Position numbers and translations under genes: made by a program
The notes under the pieces: model-generated
Databases searched by the model: none
The model's input: the letters and a program-made list of their open reading frames with translations, nothing else
Told to the model about the DNA's origin: nothing
Assembly (NCBI GenBank): GCA_030598305.1
Contig: JAUVQC010000054.1
Span: 1 to 7,822 of the forward strand
DNA length: 7,822 nt
From: Actinomycetes bacterium
GTDB taxonomy: Bacteria > Actinomycetota > Acidimicrobiia > UBA5794
Direction of reading: 5' to 3'
Part shown: piece by piece, positions 1 through 6,681 of the stretch
How the letters are laid out: each line of letters begins with the position of its first letter
Numbering within the stretch: the first letter of the stretch is position 1

Positions 1-1182
1 ACGGCCTTTGGGTTGCTCGTCGGGCCGCAGGTTTTCGACGTTGTCACCGTCGAGCTCGACAGCGGGATCGTGCAACTCCTTCTGGAGGGAACCCTGGTCC
101 TGGTGCTCTTTTCAGATGCGGCGGTGATCGACCTCAAGGCCGTACGCAGGGAGGCCTTTCTACCGAGCAGGCTGCTCGGGATCGGGTTGCCACTGACGAT
201 GGCCCTTGGTGTTCTTGCCGTCTTCGTTCTGTTCGACCAGCTCGGGTTCTGGGAAGCGCTGGTGATCGCTGTCATCCTGGCACCGACCGATGCCGCTCTC
301 GGTCAGGCCGTCATCAGCAACAAGTCTGTACCTGCAATGGTGCGACAGGGCCTGAGCGTCGAGTCTGGACTGAATGACGGTATCGCTGTGCCCTTCCTCG
401 CGATCGCGCTCGCAGGAGTGGCAAACGAGATGCAGACGGGGAGCGAGATCGTCAGTGTGTTCGTGACCGAGATCGGCTGGGCTGTCGTGGCAGGAATACT
501 CGTTGGCTGGCTTGGTGCGTTTCTGCTCAGGATGGCAGGTTCAAGGGGGTGGGTAGCAAGGGACTGGCGTCTCCTCGTTGCGCCGGTGCTCGCGCTGCTC
601 GCCTTCGCCCTGGCTGATCCGATCGGTGGGTCGGGTTTCATCGCTGCTTTCGTGGCCGGTATCACCTTTGGTCACCTCATCAGGGACATGTATTCCGACA
701 TCTGTGACTTCTCCGAAGGTATTTCGCACCTCCTCACCGTCATCGTGTTCTTCGTGTTCGGGGCACTACTGCTCGGGCCGAGCCTGCCACTCATCACATG
801 GCAGATGGTTGCGTTCGGCATCGTGAGTCTCACGGTGGTGCGCATGGTTCCCGTCGCAATCGCATTGATTGGCACGGGCATGCAGCCGAGGTCTGTCTCC
901 TATATCGGCTGGTTCGGTCCAAGGGGACTCGCATCGCTCGTCTTTGCTGGCACGGTCGTAGTTGAGACGGAGCCGGGAATGGCACCGTTCATCATCGCGG
1001 CGGTTTCAACGGTCGTTGCCATGAGCATTGTGCTCCACGGGATGACAGCCGTCCAGTGGTCACGAACCTATTCGGCGTGGTACAACCGGCATGCTGACAA
1101 GGGTGTGGAGATGTCCGAGTCCATGACGGTCGAACACATCCCGAACCGCCGCAGGCTCCAGGTGGAACCGAAACGACGCTAA
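1..1182 (+). CDS. Na+/H+ antiporter, CPA1 (NhaP-like) family, 5'-truncated by window edge
   Basis: This is an integral membrane protein expected to exchange Na+ (or K+) for protons across the cytoplasmic membrane, serving pH and salt homeostasis. The frame is open from the first base, so the true start lies upstream; 393 residues are visible and probably only a few tens are missing, because CPA1 proteins usually run a little over 400. About ten hydrophobic segments can be seen. Family marks, numbered from the window edge, are TDAALG at 96-101 (the ion-binding TDP-type motif), ESGLNDG at about 121-127, and GPRG at 306-309 in a late helix. The last roughly 40 residues are a charged cytoplasmic tail ending in Arg/Lys. 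It converges on the GMC oxidoreductase gene and shares 4 nt with it, leaving no spacer for a terminator. The family call is firm; the ion specificity cannot be read from the sequence. Confidence 0.9.
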   Translation, partial: TAFGLLVGPQVFDVVTVELDSGIVQLLLEGTLVLVLFSDAAVIDLKAVRREAFLPSRLLGIGLPLTMALGVLAVFVLFDQLGFWEALVIAVILAPTDAALGQAVISNKSVPAMVRQGLSVESGLNDGIAVPFLAIALAGVANEMQTGSEIVSVFVTEIGWAVVAGILVGWLGAFLLRMAGSRGWVARDWRLLVAPVLALLAFALADPIGGSGFIAAFVAGITFGHLIRDMYSDICDFSEGISHLLTVIVFFVFGALLLGPSLPLITWQMVAFGIVSLTVVRMVPVAIALIGTGMQPRSVSYIGWFGPRGLASLVFAGTVVVETEPGMAPFIIAAVSTVVAMSIVLHGMTAVQWSRTYSAWYNRHADKGVEMSESMTVEHIPNRRRLQVEPKRR

Positions 1183-2798
1183 CCGACTGCCTGGTACTCC
1201 TCGCCGAGGGTGGGACGTTCGTCCGCCTCTCCCTTGACCGGCCACATCGCAACGGCCCTCTCGGCCATTGCGGTGATCGTCAAGGATGGGTTCACTCCCA
1301 GGTTCGCTCCGATGGCAGCGCCATCGATCACGTGGAGCCCCTCGTGGCCGAAGACCCGGTGATACGCATCCACGACACCGGTATCACGGCTTGCGCCCAC
1401 GGCGGCGCCGCCGAGAATGTGCGCCGTGGTCGGCGTGTCGAACAGCACCTCGTTGATCGAGGAGAAGGCGTTGCCTCCTATCTCCTCTGCGGTGAGCCTT
1501 GCTGTTTCATTTGCGATGGGGATGTACGTCGGATTCGGCTCGCCTTCGCCCTGGGTGGATGAGAGTTTGGTTCGGAACCAGCCCTTCTTGCGGAGCAGGC
1601 GGATGCTGTTGTCCTTCGTCTGCATCACGAGCAGGATGATGCCCCTCTCTGACCAGTGCCACACAGAGAGCGATCGTAGGAACTGGATCGGATGTCGCAC
1701 GATATTCGTGAGGAATCGCAGCTGCCGCGGCATGCCATCCCCGCCATCGGTGATCATGATGCTCAAGAGTCCGAGGGCGTTGGAACCCTTGCCGTACCGC
1801 ACAGGCTCAATGTGCGTGTCGGTGGTGGGGTGAATCGACGAGGTGATGGCGACACCCACGGAGTAGTCGATGGTTCGTGAGTGCGCGACCGAACCAACGA
1901 TGGCCTCCGAGTTTGTGCGCGTCTGATACCCGATGCGATCAGAGAGTCCCGCCAGCCGCCCTTTCTCTTTCAGTTCTAGGAGAAGGCGGGTGGATCCGAG
2001 GGCGCCTGCGGAGAAGATCACATGGGTTGCCCTGTACGTCGTCTCACGGTTCACGAACCGGACACCGGGCGTGCGCGCTGTCACCAGCCACCCGTCGTCC
2101 TTGGCCTGAACGTCGACGACCTGTTGGGAGGGCAACACACGTGCTCCGTTCTTCTCAGCGAAGAAGAGGTAGTTCTTGTCGAGAGTGTTCTTTGCGTTGT
2201 ACCGACACCCAACCATGCAGTTGCCGCACGCGATGCAACCGGTACGTGTCGGTCCTTCTCCGCCGAAGTAGGGATCGTCAACCTCGACGCCGGACTCCCC
2301 GAAGTAGACACCCACCGGTGTTGGATGGAACGACTCGGGCACTCCGAGCTTGTCGGCAACGCTCCGCATCACCTTGTCCGCGGGCGTGTCGAGGGGGTTC
2401 TCGGTGACGCCGAGCATGTGACGGGCCGTGACGTAGTGAGGGGCGAGCTCAGCTTTCCAATCGGTGATGTCTCCCCACTGGTGATCGGTATAGAAGGGCT
2501 CCGGTGGGGCATAGAGCGTGTTGGCGTACACGAGGGATCCGCCTCCGACGCCTGCTCCACTCAACACCATGACGTCGGGCAGCAGCGAGATTCGCTGGAT
2601 GCCCCGCATGCCGAGCCTCGGGAACCAGAGGGACTTCCGTGCGTTCCAGTTCGTCTTCGGGAAGTCCTCAGCACTCCATCGCTTGCCCGCTTCAAGAACT
2701 GCCACGTTGTAGCCCTTGTCGGTGAGGCGCATAGCACTCACGCTCCCGCCAAAGCCTGAACCGACGATGACAACGTCGAAGGTTTCGTCTGGGGTCAC
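1179..2798 (-). CDS. choD: FAD-dependent GMC oxidoreductase, cholesterol oxidase (ChoD)-like
   Basis: This flavoenzyme is predicted to oxidise an alcohol, possibly a 3-beta-hydroxysteroid, using FAD. With the GTG start at 2798 it has 539 residues. An N-terminal Rossmann motif, VGSGFGG at 12-18, binds FAD and is followed by LEAG at 35-38. GAGVGGGSLVYANTL at 81-95 is the GMC flavin loop. The C-terminal block has AHILGG (His460, candidate catalytic base) and GVNPSLTITAMAERA with Asn503, matching the His/Asn pair of cholesterol oxidases. From memory it resembles mycobacterial ChoD (Rv3409c) over its whole length, including the stretch SSIHPTTDTHIEPVRYGKGS. A CxxCxxCxxxC cluster lies at Cys188, 191, 194 and 198. 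The GTG start sits 7 nt after the SDR stop and places the Rossmann fold at the N-terminus as expected. In-frame GTG 2843 and TTG 2873 are alternatives that would overlap the SDR gene. The true substrate is unknown, so the symbol marks similarity only. Confidence 0.88.
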   Translation of the reverse strand: MTPDETFDVVIVGSGFGGSVSAMRLTDKGYNVAVLEAGKRWSAEDFPKTNWNARKSLWFPRLGMRGIQRISLLPDVMVLSGAGVGGGSLVYANTLYAPPEPFYTDHQWGDITDWKAELAPHYVTARHMLGVTENPLDTPADKVMRSVADKLGVPESFHPTPVGVYFGESGVEVDDPYFGGEGPTRTGCIACGNCMVGCRYNAKNTLDKNYLFFAEKNGARVLPSQQVVDVQAKDDGWLVTARTPGVRFVNRETTYRATHVIFSAGALGSTRLLLELKEKGRLAGLSDRIGYQTRTNSEAIVGSVAHSRTIDYSVGVAITSSIHPTTDTHIEPVRYGKGSNALGLLSIMITDGGDGMPRQLRFLTNIVRHPIQFLRSLSVWHWSERGIILLVMQTKDNSIRLLRKKGWFRTKLSSTQGEGEPNPTYIPIANETARLTAEEIGGNAFSSINEVLFDTPTTAHILGGAAVGASRDTGVVDAYHRVFGHEGLHVIDGAAIGANLGVNPSLTITAMAERAVAMWPVKGEADERPTLGEEYQAVG

Positions 2799-2805
2799 GA
2801 ACGCA

Positions 2806-3519
2806 TCAGATGAGGGCAGATCCCCACACGGGAACGCCGCCACCGTTGATGACTTTCGATTCCTCGCTGGCAAGGAAGTTGATCACCGCGGCGATCTCGT
2901 CTGGCTGTGGCCAGTTGACATAGTCAGCGTATGGCAGGGCCGACCGTGTCGCATCGGTATTTATCACCGATGGCAACAGCGTGTTGCAAGTTGTGTTCGT
3001 GTCGAGGAGCTCAACCGCCACAGATCTCGAGAGGGCGAGAACCGCCGCTTTCGCCAAGTTGTACGCGGCTTGGCCAGCGGGCGTCTCCTGGGAGTGCTTC
3101 GATCCCATGAGGACGATCCGACCCCAATCCTCGGACATCAAAGGGATCGCTGCACGGGTGACGTTCCACGCCGTCTTGAGGTTCAGATCGAGCATCCGAT
3201 CCAGCCTCACTTCATCGGTCTCAGCTACGTCTCGTCCGCCTGCCCATCCACCGACCAGAGATGTCATGACGTTGATCGGCCCGAATCTATCGGATGCTTC
3301 CGAGAAGAACTCGTTCACTGCATCCGGGTCGACGACGTCGACCCTGCGGATGATCAACCTGTCCTCATCGAGCTCCATCTTTGATTCGAGCGCCGTGGCC
3401 TCCTCAGGGAGGAGATAGGTGACCGCGATGTTGAAGCCGCGGTCGATCAGCCTCGGGATGAGGCAGCAGCCGACTGAGCCTGTGCCTCCGGGAATGACTG
3501 CAACATTGGAATTGGCCAT
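2806..3519 (-). CDS. Short-chain dehydrogenase/reductase (SDR)
   Basis: This is a cytosolic NAD(P)-dependent oxidoreductase of the classical SDR family with 237 residues, close to the usual 250. The cofactor motif GGTGSVG (11-17) follows the first beta strand. Asn113, Ser140, Tyr153 and Lys157 form the catalytic tetrad; Tyr and Lys are in YNLAK and Ser lies exactly 13 residues before Tyr. The usual NNAG motif is replaced by TSLVGG (86-91). The C-terminus, INGGGVPVWGSALI, is the normal SDR end, although the position often held by Asp is Val here. No acidic residue is evident at the end of strand 2, so NAD versus NADP cannot be decided. ATG 3519 was chosen because the Rossmann strand begins right after it; the frame stays open upstream to 3627 but that extension is not SDR-like. 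It is the first gene of a probable two-gene unit with the GMC oxidoreductase. The substrate is unknown. Confidence 0.9.
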   Translation of the reverse strand: MANSNVAVIPGGTGSVGCCLIPRLIDRGFNIAVTYLLPEEATALESKMELDEDRLIIRRVDVVDPDAVNEFFSEASDRFGPINVMTSLVGGWAGGRDVAETDEVRLDRMLDLNLKTAWNVTRAAIPLMSEDWGRIVLMGSKHSQETPAGQAAYNLAKAAVLALSRSVAVELLDTNTTCNTLLPSVINTDATRSALPYADYVNWPQPDEIAAVINFLASEESKVINGGGVPVWGSALI

Positions 3520-3534
3520 GACGTCACAATAGCT

Positions 3535-3540
3535 CTCCTT
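3535..3540 (-). promoter_or_regulatory. Ribosome binding site candidate for the SDR gene
   Basis: AAGGAG on the minus strand lies 15 nt before ATG 3519, which is further than the usual 5-10 nt. No in-frame start codon lies between them, so ATG 3519 remains the best start despite the long spacer. Confidence 0.4.
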
Positions 3541-3591
3541 CCGAAACCTTTGAGCCTCGTGGTAGCCTGTGGGACGAGAACGCACCAACTC

Positions 3592-3597
3592 GGGAGG
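3592..3597 (+). promoter_or_regulatory. Ribosome binding site of the ABC ATPase gene
   Basis: GGGAGG lies 4 nt before ATG 3602. It fixes that codon as the start rather than the GTG at 3569 in the same frame, which would add 11 residues (MGRERTNSGGT) with no match to the family. Confidence 0.7.
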
Positions 3598-3601
3598 AAC
3601 C

Positions 3602-4822
3602 ATGGCTTCCATCACGCTCGAAGACATCGGAAAGGTCTATCCGGACGGTACACGAGCAGTGGGCCAGGTTGACCTCGAGATCAAAGACGGAGAGTTCCTC
3701 GTTCTCGTTGGCCCCTCTGGTTGCGGCAAGTCGACGGTACTGCGCATGATCGCGGGCCTCGAGGACATCACCGAGGGGAAGATGAGCATCGGCGAACGAG
3801 TTGTCAACGATGTGCCGCCGAAGGACAGGGACATCGCGATGGTGTTCCAGAACTATGCACTGTATCCGCACATGTCCGTGCGTGACAACATGGCATTCGG
3901 ATTGAAGCTCCGCAAGGTCCCGAAGGCTGAGATCGAGCGTCTGGTGAACGATGCAGCCGAAACCCTCGAGATCACTGAGTTCCTCGATCGCAAGCCAAAG
4001 GCACTTTCGGGTGGCCAGCGGCAGCGCGTCGCGATGGGCCGTGCGATCGTCCGCGAACCGAGCGCCTTCCTGATGGATGAGCCGCTATCGAACCTCGACG
4101 CCAAACTCCGCGTCCAGATGAGGACGGAGCTCGGGCGCCTCCACAACCGCCTTCAAACGACGACTGTCTACGTGACACATGACCAAATCGAAGCGATGAC
4201 GCTTGGACACAGGGTTGCCGTCCTGCGGCCGGTGTCAGCAAAGCGCCCATTCAACCTGCAGCAGGTTGCCGCTCCAACCGAGCTGTTCAACAACCCGGTG
4301 AACCTCTTCGTGGCTGGCTTCATCGGTAGCCCCGCTATGAACATGGTGTATGGCGAGCTGAACAGGGAGGGGGATCGTGTTGTTGCATCATTTGCAGGTG
4401 AGAAGGTCACGGTCCATCAGGCATCGCTCGACGCCCATCCGGGCGTGGAGGAACACTTCGGCAAGAAGATCGTCATCGGGATCAGGCCCGGTGCCTTCGA
4501 GAACGCTCGGATCGCAGATGACGCTCCGGATCGAACCATCACGGTTACGACAGATGTGAACGAGCATCTCGGCTCAGAGTCCTATGTCCACTTCACACTC
4601 GATTCTCCACCGGTTGTTACACCCGATATTGAGGAGCTGCTCGCCGATTCTGGCCAGAGCGCAGATTCGATGGGTGACACCACCAAGTTCACAGGGCGTG
4701 TCAGCTCGGATGTCGATGTGCCGGACGAGTCTTCGGTTGACCTTGTCATCGACACAGGAAAGCTCCACTTCTTCGACATCGAGTCAAGTGGAAAGATCGG
4801 TGCGACCGGTCCCGGCGCCTAG
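3602..4822 (+). CDS. ugpC: Sugar ABC transporter ATP-binding protein, MalK/UgpC/SugC-MsiK type
   Basis: This cytoplasmic ATPase of 406 residues powers a CUT1-type carbohydrate importer. The nucleotide-binding domain is complete: Walker A GPSGCGKST (37-45), Q-loop Gln83, signature LSGGQ (135-139), Walker B AFLMDEP (155-161), D-loop SNLD (163-166) and switch His193. A C-terminal regulatory TOBE/OB region follows, with LFVAGFIGSPAMN (235-247) and GIRPGAFE (293-300), as in MalK. The far C-terminus (HLGSESYVHFTLDSP, 322-336) resembles mycobacterial SugC as I recall it. Between Arg209 and LQQV (219-222) the usual short DG-type turn is replaced by PVSAKRPFN, roughly six extra residues. No permease or solute-binding gene is adjacent, so it may serve several importers, like Streptomyces MsiK. 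The symbol is the common family label; the sugar is not predictable. Its stop overlaps that of the convergent dehydrogenase gene. Confidence 0.93.
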   Translation: MASITLEDIGKVYPDGTRAVGQVDLEIKDGEFLVLVGPSGCGKSTVLRMIAGLEDITEGKMSIGERVVNDVPPKDRDIAMVFQNYALYPHMSVRDNMAFGLKLRKVPKAEIERLVNDAAETLEITEFLDRKPKALSGGQRQRVAMGRAIVREPSAFLMDEPLSNLDAKLRVQMRTELGRLHNRLQTTTVYVTHDQIEAMTLGHRVAVLRPVSAKRPFNLQQVAAPTELFNNPVNLFVAGFIGSPAMNMVYGELNREGDRVVASFAGEKVTVHQASLDAHPGVEEHFGKKIVIGIRPGAFENARIADDAPDRTITVTTDVNEHLGSESYVHFTLDSPPVVTPDIEELLADSGQSADSMGDTTKFTGRVSSDVDVPDESSVDLVIDTGKLHFFDIESSGKIGATGPGA

Positions 4823-5919
4823 AGACCGATATCGACTGACGCCAGCTCGGCAAGAAGCTCTTCGCTTCCCACCGCCTCATTCATGGTGAACACGCCGGGG
4901 CAGTTGACAGCGCCGTGTGCCATCAGATCAGCGAGTGCTGTCGCAGGGAACGCCGTGGTGCGGGCAAGAGCTGAGAACCCGTCACGCTCTGTGTCGGTGA
5001 TCTGAAGAGTGGTTCTGTTACCGCCCTGATCGCGCCATACGCGGATCAATACAACGTCGGGCTCCCGTCTGGGTAACGTCCGGCCAAGGGCGTCGAGCAG
5101 AACATCGCGTGGCGACACGGCCGCGGCTCCGATCGTTCGCTGTGCTTCGTCGAACATTCCCATCTCGAGTAGCGATCGGAACACGATGCCGTGGCCGGGG
5201 AAGCGGAGCGTCTTGTACTCGAGGGCCCGGACCCGGTCGACATGCCGTGTCGCCATGGTCGATGTACCTCCAGCTGTCGTGAAGGCCTCGAGCGGACCCC
5301 ACTCATCCCAGGCGACATCCTCAAACCCCGTCAGAGGCTCAACGGTCGCGTGTCGGCCGTCGATGATGACCTCACACGGCTCGGCGTATTCATTGATGAG
5401 CCCTGCGGGGCTGAATGCAAGCTGGTATCGAAGTGCACGAGTGGGTTTCTGGGGCAGAGCGCCAACCCGGATCTGGATCGAGTCGATCACGCCCTCAGCA
5501 GCAGAGGCGATCAGGTCCTCGGCGAGTACGTTGGCGAGACCGGGGGCAAGACCACAGTCCGGGATAACCATGACGCCGGCGGTTTCAGCATCATCTCCCA
5601 GATGTTGCTGGGCTGCAACGACCGTTGGATTGCCACCGAAGTCGAGGTAGTGCGTACCCGTCGAGACAGCAGCGGTGGCAACGGACACACCGAAGCGGTA
5701 GGGGATCGCGGACACGACGATGTCGTGGGCTTCGAGGGTATTGAGCAGAGTGGCGGTGTCCGTAGCATCGAAGGAGACCGGTTTCGCCCCACTTCTCGCT
5801 GCGGCCTCCCGCGCAGCAGCCATATCAGCGTCTGCAACGACAACGTCGTGGCCACGGCGTACGAGATCCCATGCCGCTGCTGACCCGACAATGCCCGAGC
5901 CGAGTACGAGGGTTCTCAT
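4819..5919 (-). CDS. Saccharopine dehydrogenase family protein, L-lysine 6-dehydrogenase-like
   Basis: This predicted NAD(P)-dependent dehydrogenase of 366 residues probably acts on an amino acid or amine. The N-terminal Rossmann motif is GSGIVG (7-12), and Asp30 at the end of strand 2 (VVVADAD) favours NAD over NADP. The middle and C-terminal parts follow the plan of Geobacillus L-lysine 6-dehydrogenase as I recall it: IPDCGLAPGLAN (119-130), WGPLEAFTTAGGTSTM (207-222), LEYKTLRFPGH (233-243) and SALARTTAF (317-325). The start is the second of two tandem ATGs, because the perfect AGGAGG at 5925-5930 lies 5 nt before it and only 2 nt before the ATG at 5922. It is the last gene of the four-gene operon, and its TAG overlaps the TAG of the convergent ATPase gene. 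It could oxidise lysine or another omega-amine; no lysine-pathway gene is nearby to settle this. Confidence 0.85.
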   Translation of the reverse strand: MRTLVLGSGIVGSAAAWDLVRRGHDVVVADADMAAAREAAARSGAKPVSFDATDTATLLNTLEAHDIVVSAIPYRFGVSVATAAVSTGTHYLDFGGNPTVVAAQQHLGDDAETAGVMVIPDCGLAPGLANVLAEDLIASAAEGVIDSIQIRVGALPQKPTRALRYQLAFSPAGLINEYAEPCEVIIDGRHATVEPLTGFEDVAWDEWGPLEAFTTAGGTSTMATRHVDRVRALEYKTLRFPGHGIVFRSLLEMGMFDEAQRTIGAAAVSPRDVLLDALGRTLPRREPDVVLIRVWRDQGGNRTTLQITDTERDGFSALARTTAFPATALADLMAHGAVNCPGVFTMNEAVGSEELLAELASVDIGL

Positions 5920-5924
5920 CATTA

Positions 5925-5930
5925 CCTCCT
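5925..5930 (-). promoter_or_regulatory. Ribosome binding site of the lysine-dehydrogenase-like gene
   Basis: A perfect AGGAGG on the minus strand, the strongest such site in the window. The TAG stop of the upstream PIG-L gene (5929-5931) shares its first AG, so a ribosome ending one gene sits on the binding site of the next. Its spacing selects the ATG at 5919 over the ATG at 5922. Confidence 0.8.
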
Positions 5931-6681
5931 ATGGCACGATCTTCTTGAAGATCTCAGCCGGGCCGATCCCGAATTGCTCGCCGCTGTCGGCCTGCCATAC
6001 AGCGAGCTTGTCCACGAAGGCCAAACGGCTCTCAGGCGCGCGGTCCGTGTCGCCCATGGTCGTCGCGCTCTGGGACGCATGACAGAGCAATGCCTCGACC
6101 TTACGGTCGAACCACTCGGCCGTCACAGGCTCCGCGTGATTCGGTGCATCTGCAGACCACAGAAGCAGGGCCCTGGGTCGGTGGGCCGGAAGCTCGAGTT
6201 CTCGATAGGCTCGCGGCTCCCGTGCGGCCACCACGGCGTCCACTGTGGCGAGACCGGTGGCCCGGTGATCGGGGTGGAGCTGGTACCGCTGCCACGGATC
6301 GTGGGAGAGCACGACGTCCGGTTTGACCCGCCTTATGTGCATCGCGATCTCCTTGCGAAGCTCCATCGAGTATTCGAGTTCACCATCGACGTGGTCGAGA
6401 TGGATGATCGATTCCACTCCCAGCACCGAGGCCGCCCGCGCTTGCTCCGCGTGGCGGACTGCCGTGAGGTCGGCGTCTGTGATCTCGGAATCCCACGACC
6501 CCTTCGATCCGTCGGTGACAATCAGCATCGTGGTCGTGGCCCCGTCGGCGTTCCAACGGGCAAGAGCAGCACCTGCTCCGAACTCCGCGTCGTCTGGGTG
6601 GGCGCCGATCGTCAGCACGGTAGAAGGCTGTTGGAGGGGCGCCTGATCGCCGGTCAGTTCGTCGTAAAGGCTCGATGTCAT
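5929..6681 (-). CDS. PIG-L/LmbE family zinc-dependent deacetylase
   Basis: This is a predicted zinc metallo-deacetylase of 250 residues that removes an acyl group from an amine, classically an N-acetylglucosamine conjugate as in mycothiol or bacillithiol synthesis. The metal and catalytic site is clear: AHPDD at 27-31 supplies His28, Asp30 (general base) and Asp31, and HPDH at 136-139 supplies the third ligand His139. TDGSKGSWD (56-64) is the usual substrate-side loop. I cannot see marks that single out MshB, Mca or BshB, so the substrate is open. The ATG forms an ATGA overlap with the upstream CofC/FbiD-like gene, and an AGGG lies 7 nt before it within that gene. Its stop runs into the ribosome binding site of the next gene. 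Coupling to both neighbours suggests a shared pathway, which is inference. Confidence 0.9.
   Translation of the reverse strand: MTSSLYDELTGDQAPLQQPSTVLTIGAHPDDAEFGAGAALARWNADGATTTMLIVTDGSKGSWDSEITDADLTAVRHAEQARAASVLGVESIIHLDHVDGELEYSMELRKEIAMHIRRVKPDVVLSHDPWQRYQLHPDHRATGLATVDAVVAAREPRAYRELELPAHRPRALLLWSADAPNHAEPVTAEWFDRKVEALLCHASQSATTMGDTDRAPESRLAFVDKLAVWQADSGEQFGIGPAEIFKKIVP

Larger units (their letters stand above)
3520..3601. promoter_or_regulatory. Divergent intergenic region between the SDR-GMC unit and the ABC ATPase gene
   Basis: These 82 nt separate two divergently read start codons, so promoters for both the SDR-GMC unit (minus) and the ATPase gene (plus) should lie here or within the neighbouring coding ends. 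I find no convincing sigma-70 pair. The best plus-strand -10-like hexamer is TAGCCT at 3563-3568, which has no good -35. On the minus strand TTGGTG and TACCAC are about 18 nt apart, but each matches consensus at only three of six bases. An 8-bp palindrome, TGACGTCA, lies at 3519-3526 and overlaps the SDR start codon. The promoter location is therefore inferred from gene orientation, not from motifs. Confidence 0.45.

Noticed and set aside
2022..2759. Plus-strand open frame opposite the GMC gene
   Set aside because: It is a shadow frame; the GMC protein on the minus strand has all expected motifs across this stretch.
2799..2873. Longer GMC protein starting at TTG 2873
   Set aside because: It would overlap the SDR coding end by 68 nt, has a rarer start codon, and adds 25 residues before the Rossmann fold with no family match.
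3550..3568. TTGAGC and TAGCCT as a plus-strand promoter pair
   Set aside because: The spacing is only 7 nt, far from the 16-18 nt needed.
3520..3627. N-terminal extension of the SDR protein to 3627
   Set aside because: The extra 36 residues are not SDR-like, cross the divergent gap and overlap the ATPase start; ATG 3519 gives the normal N-terminus.
5191..5883. Long plus-strand open frame opposite the lysine-dehydrogenase-like gene
   Set aside because: It is antisense to a gene with clear family motifs, has no recognisable domain, and long shadow frames are common in GC-rich coding DNA.
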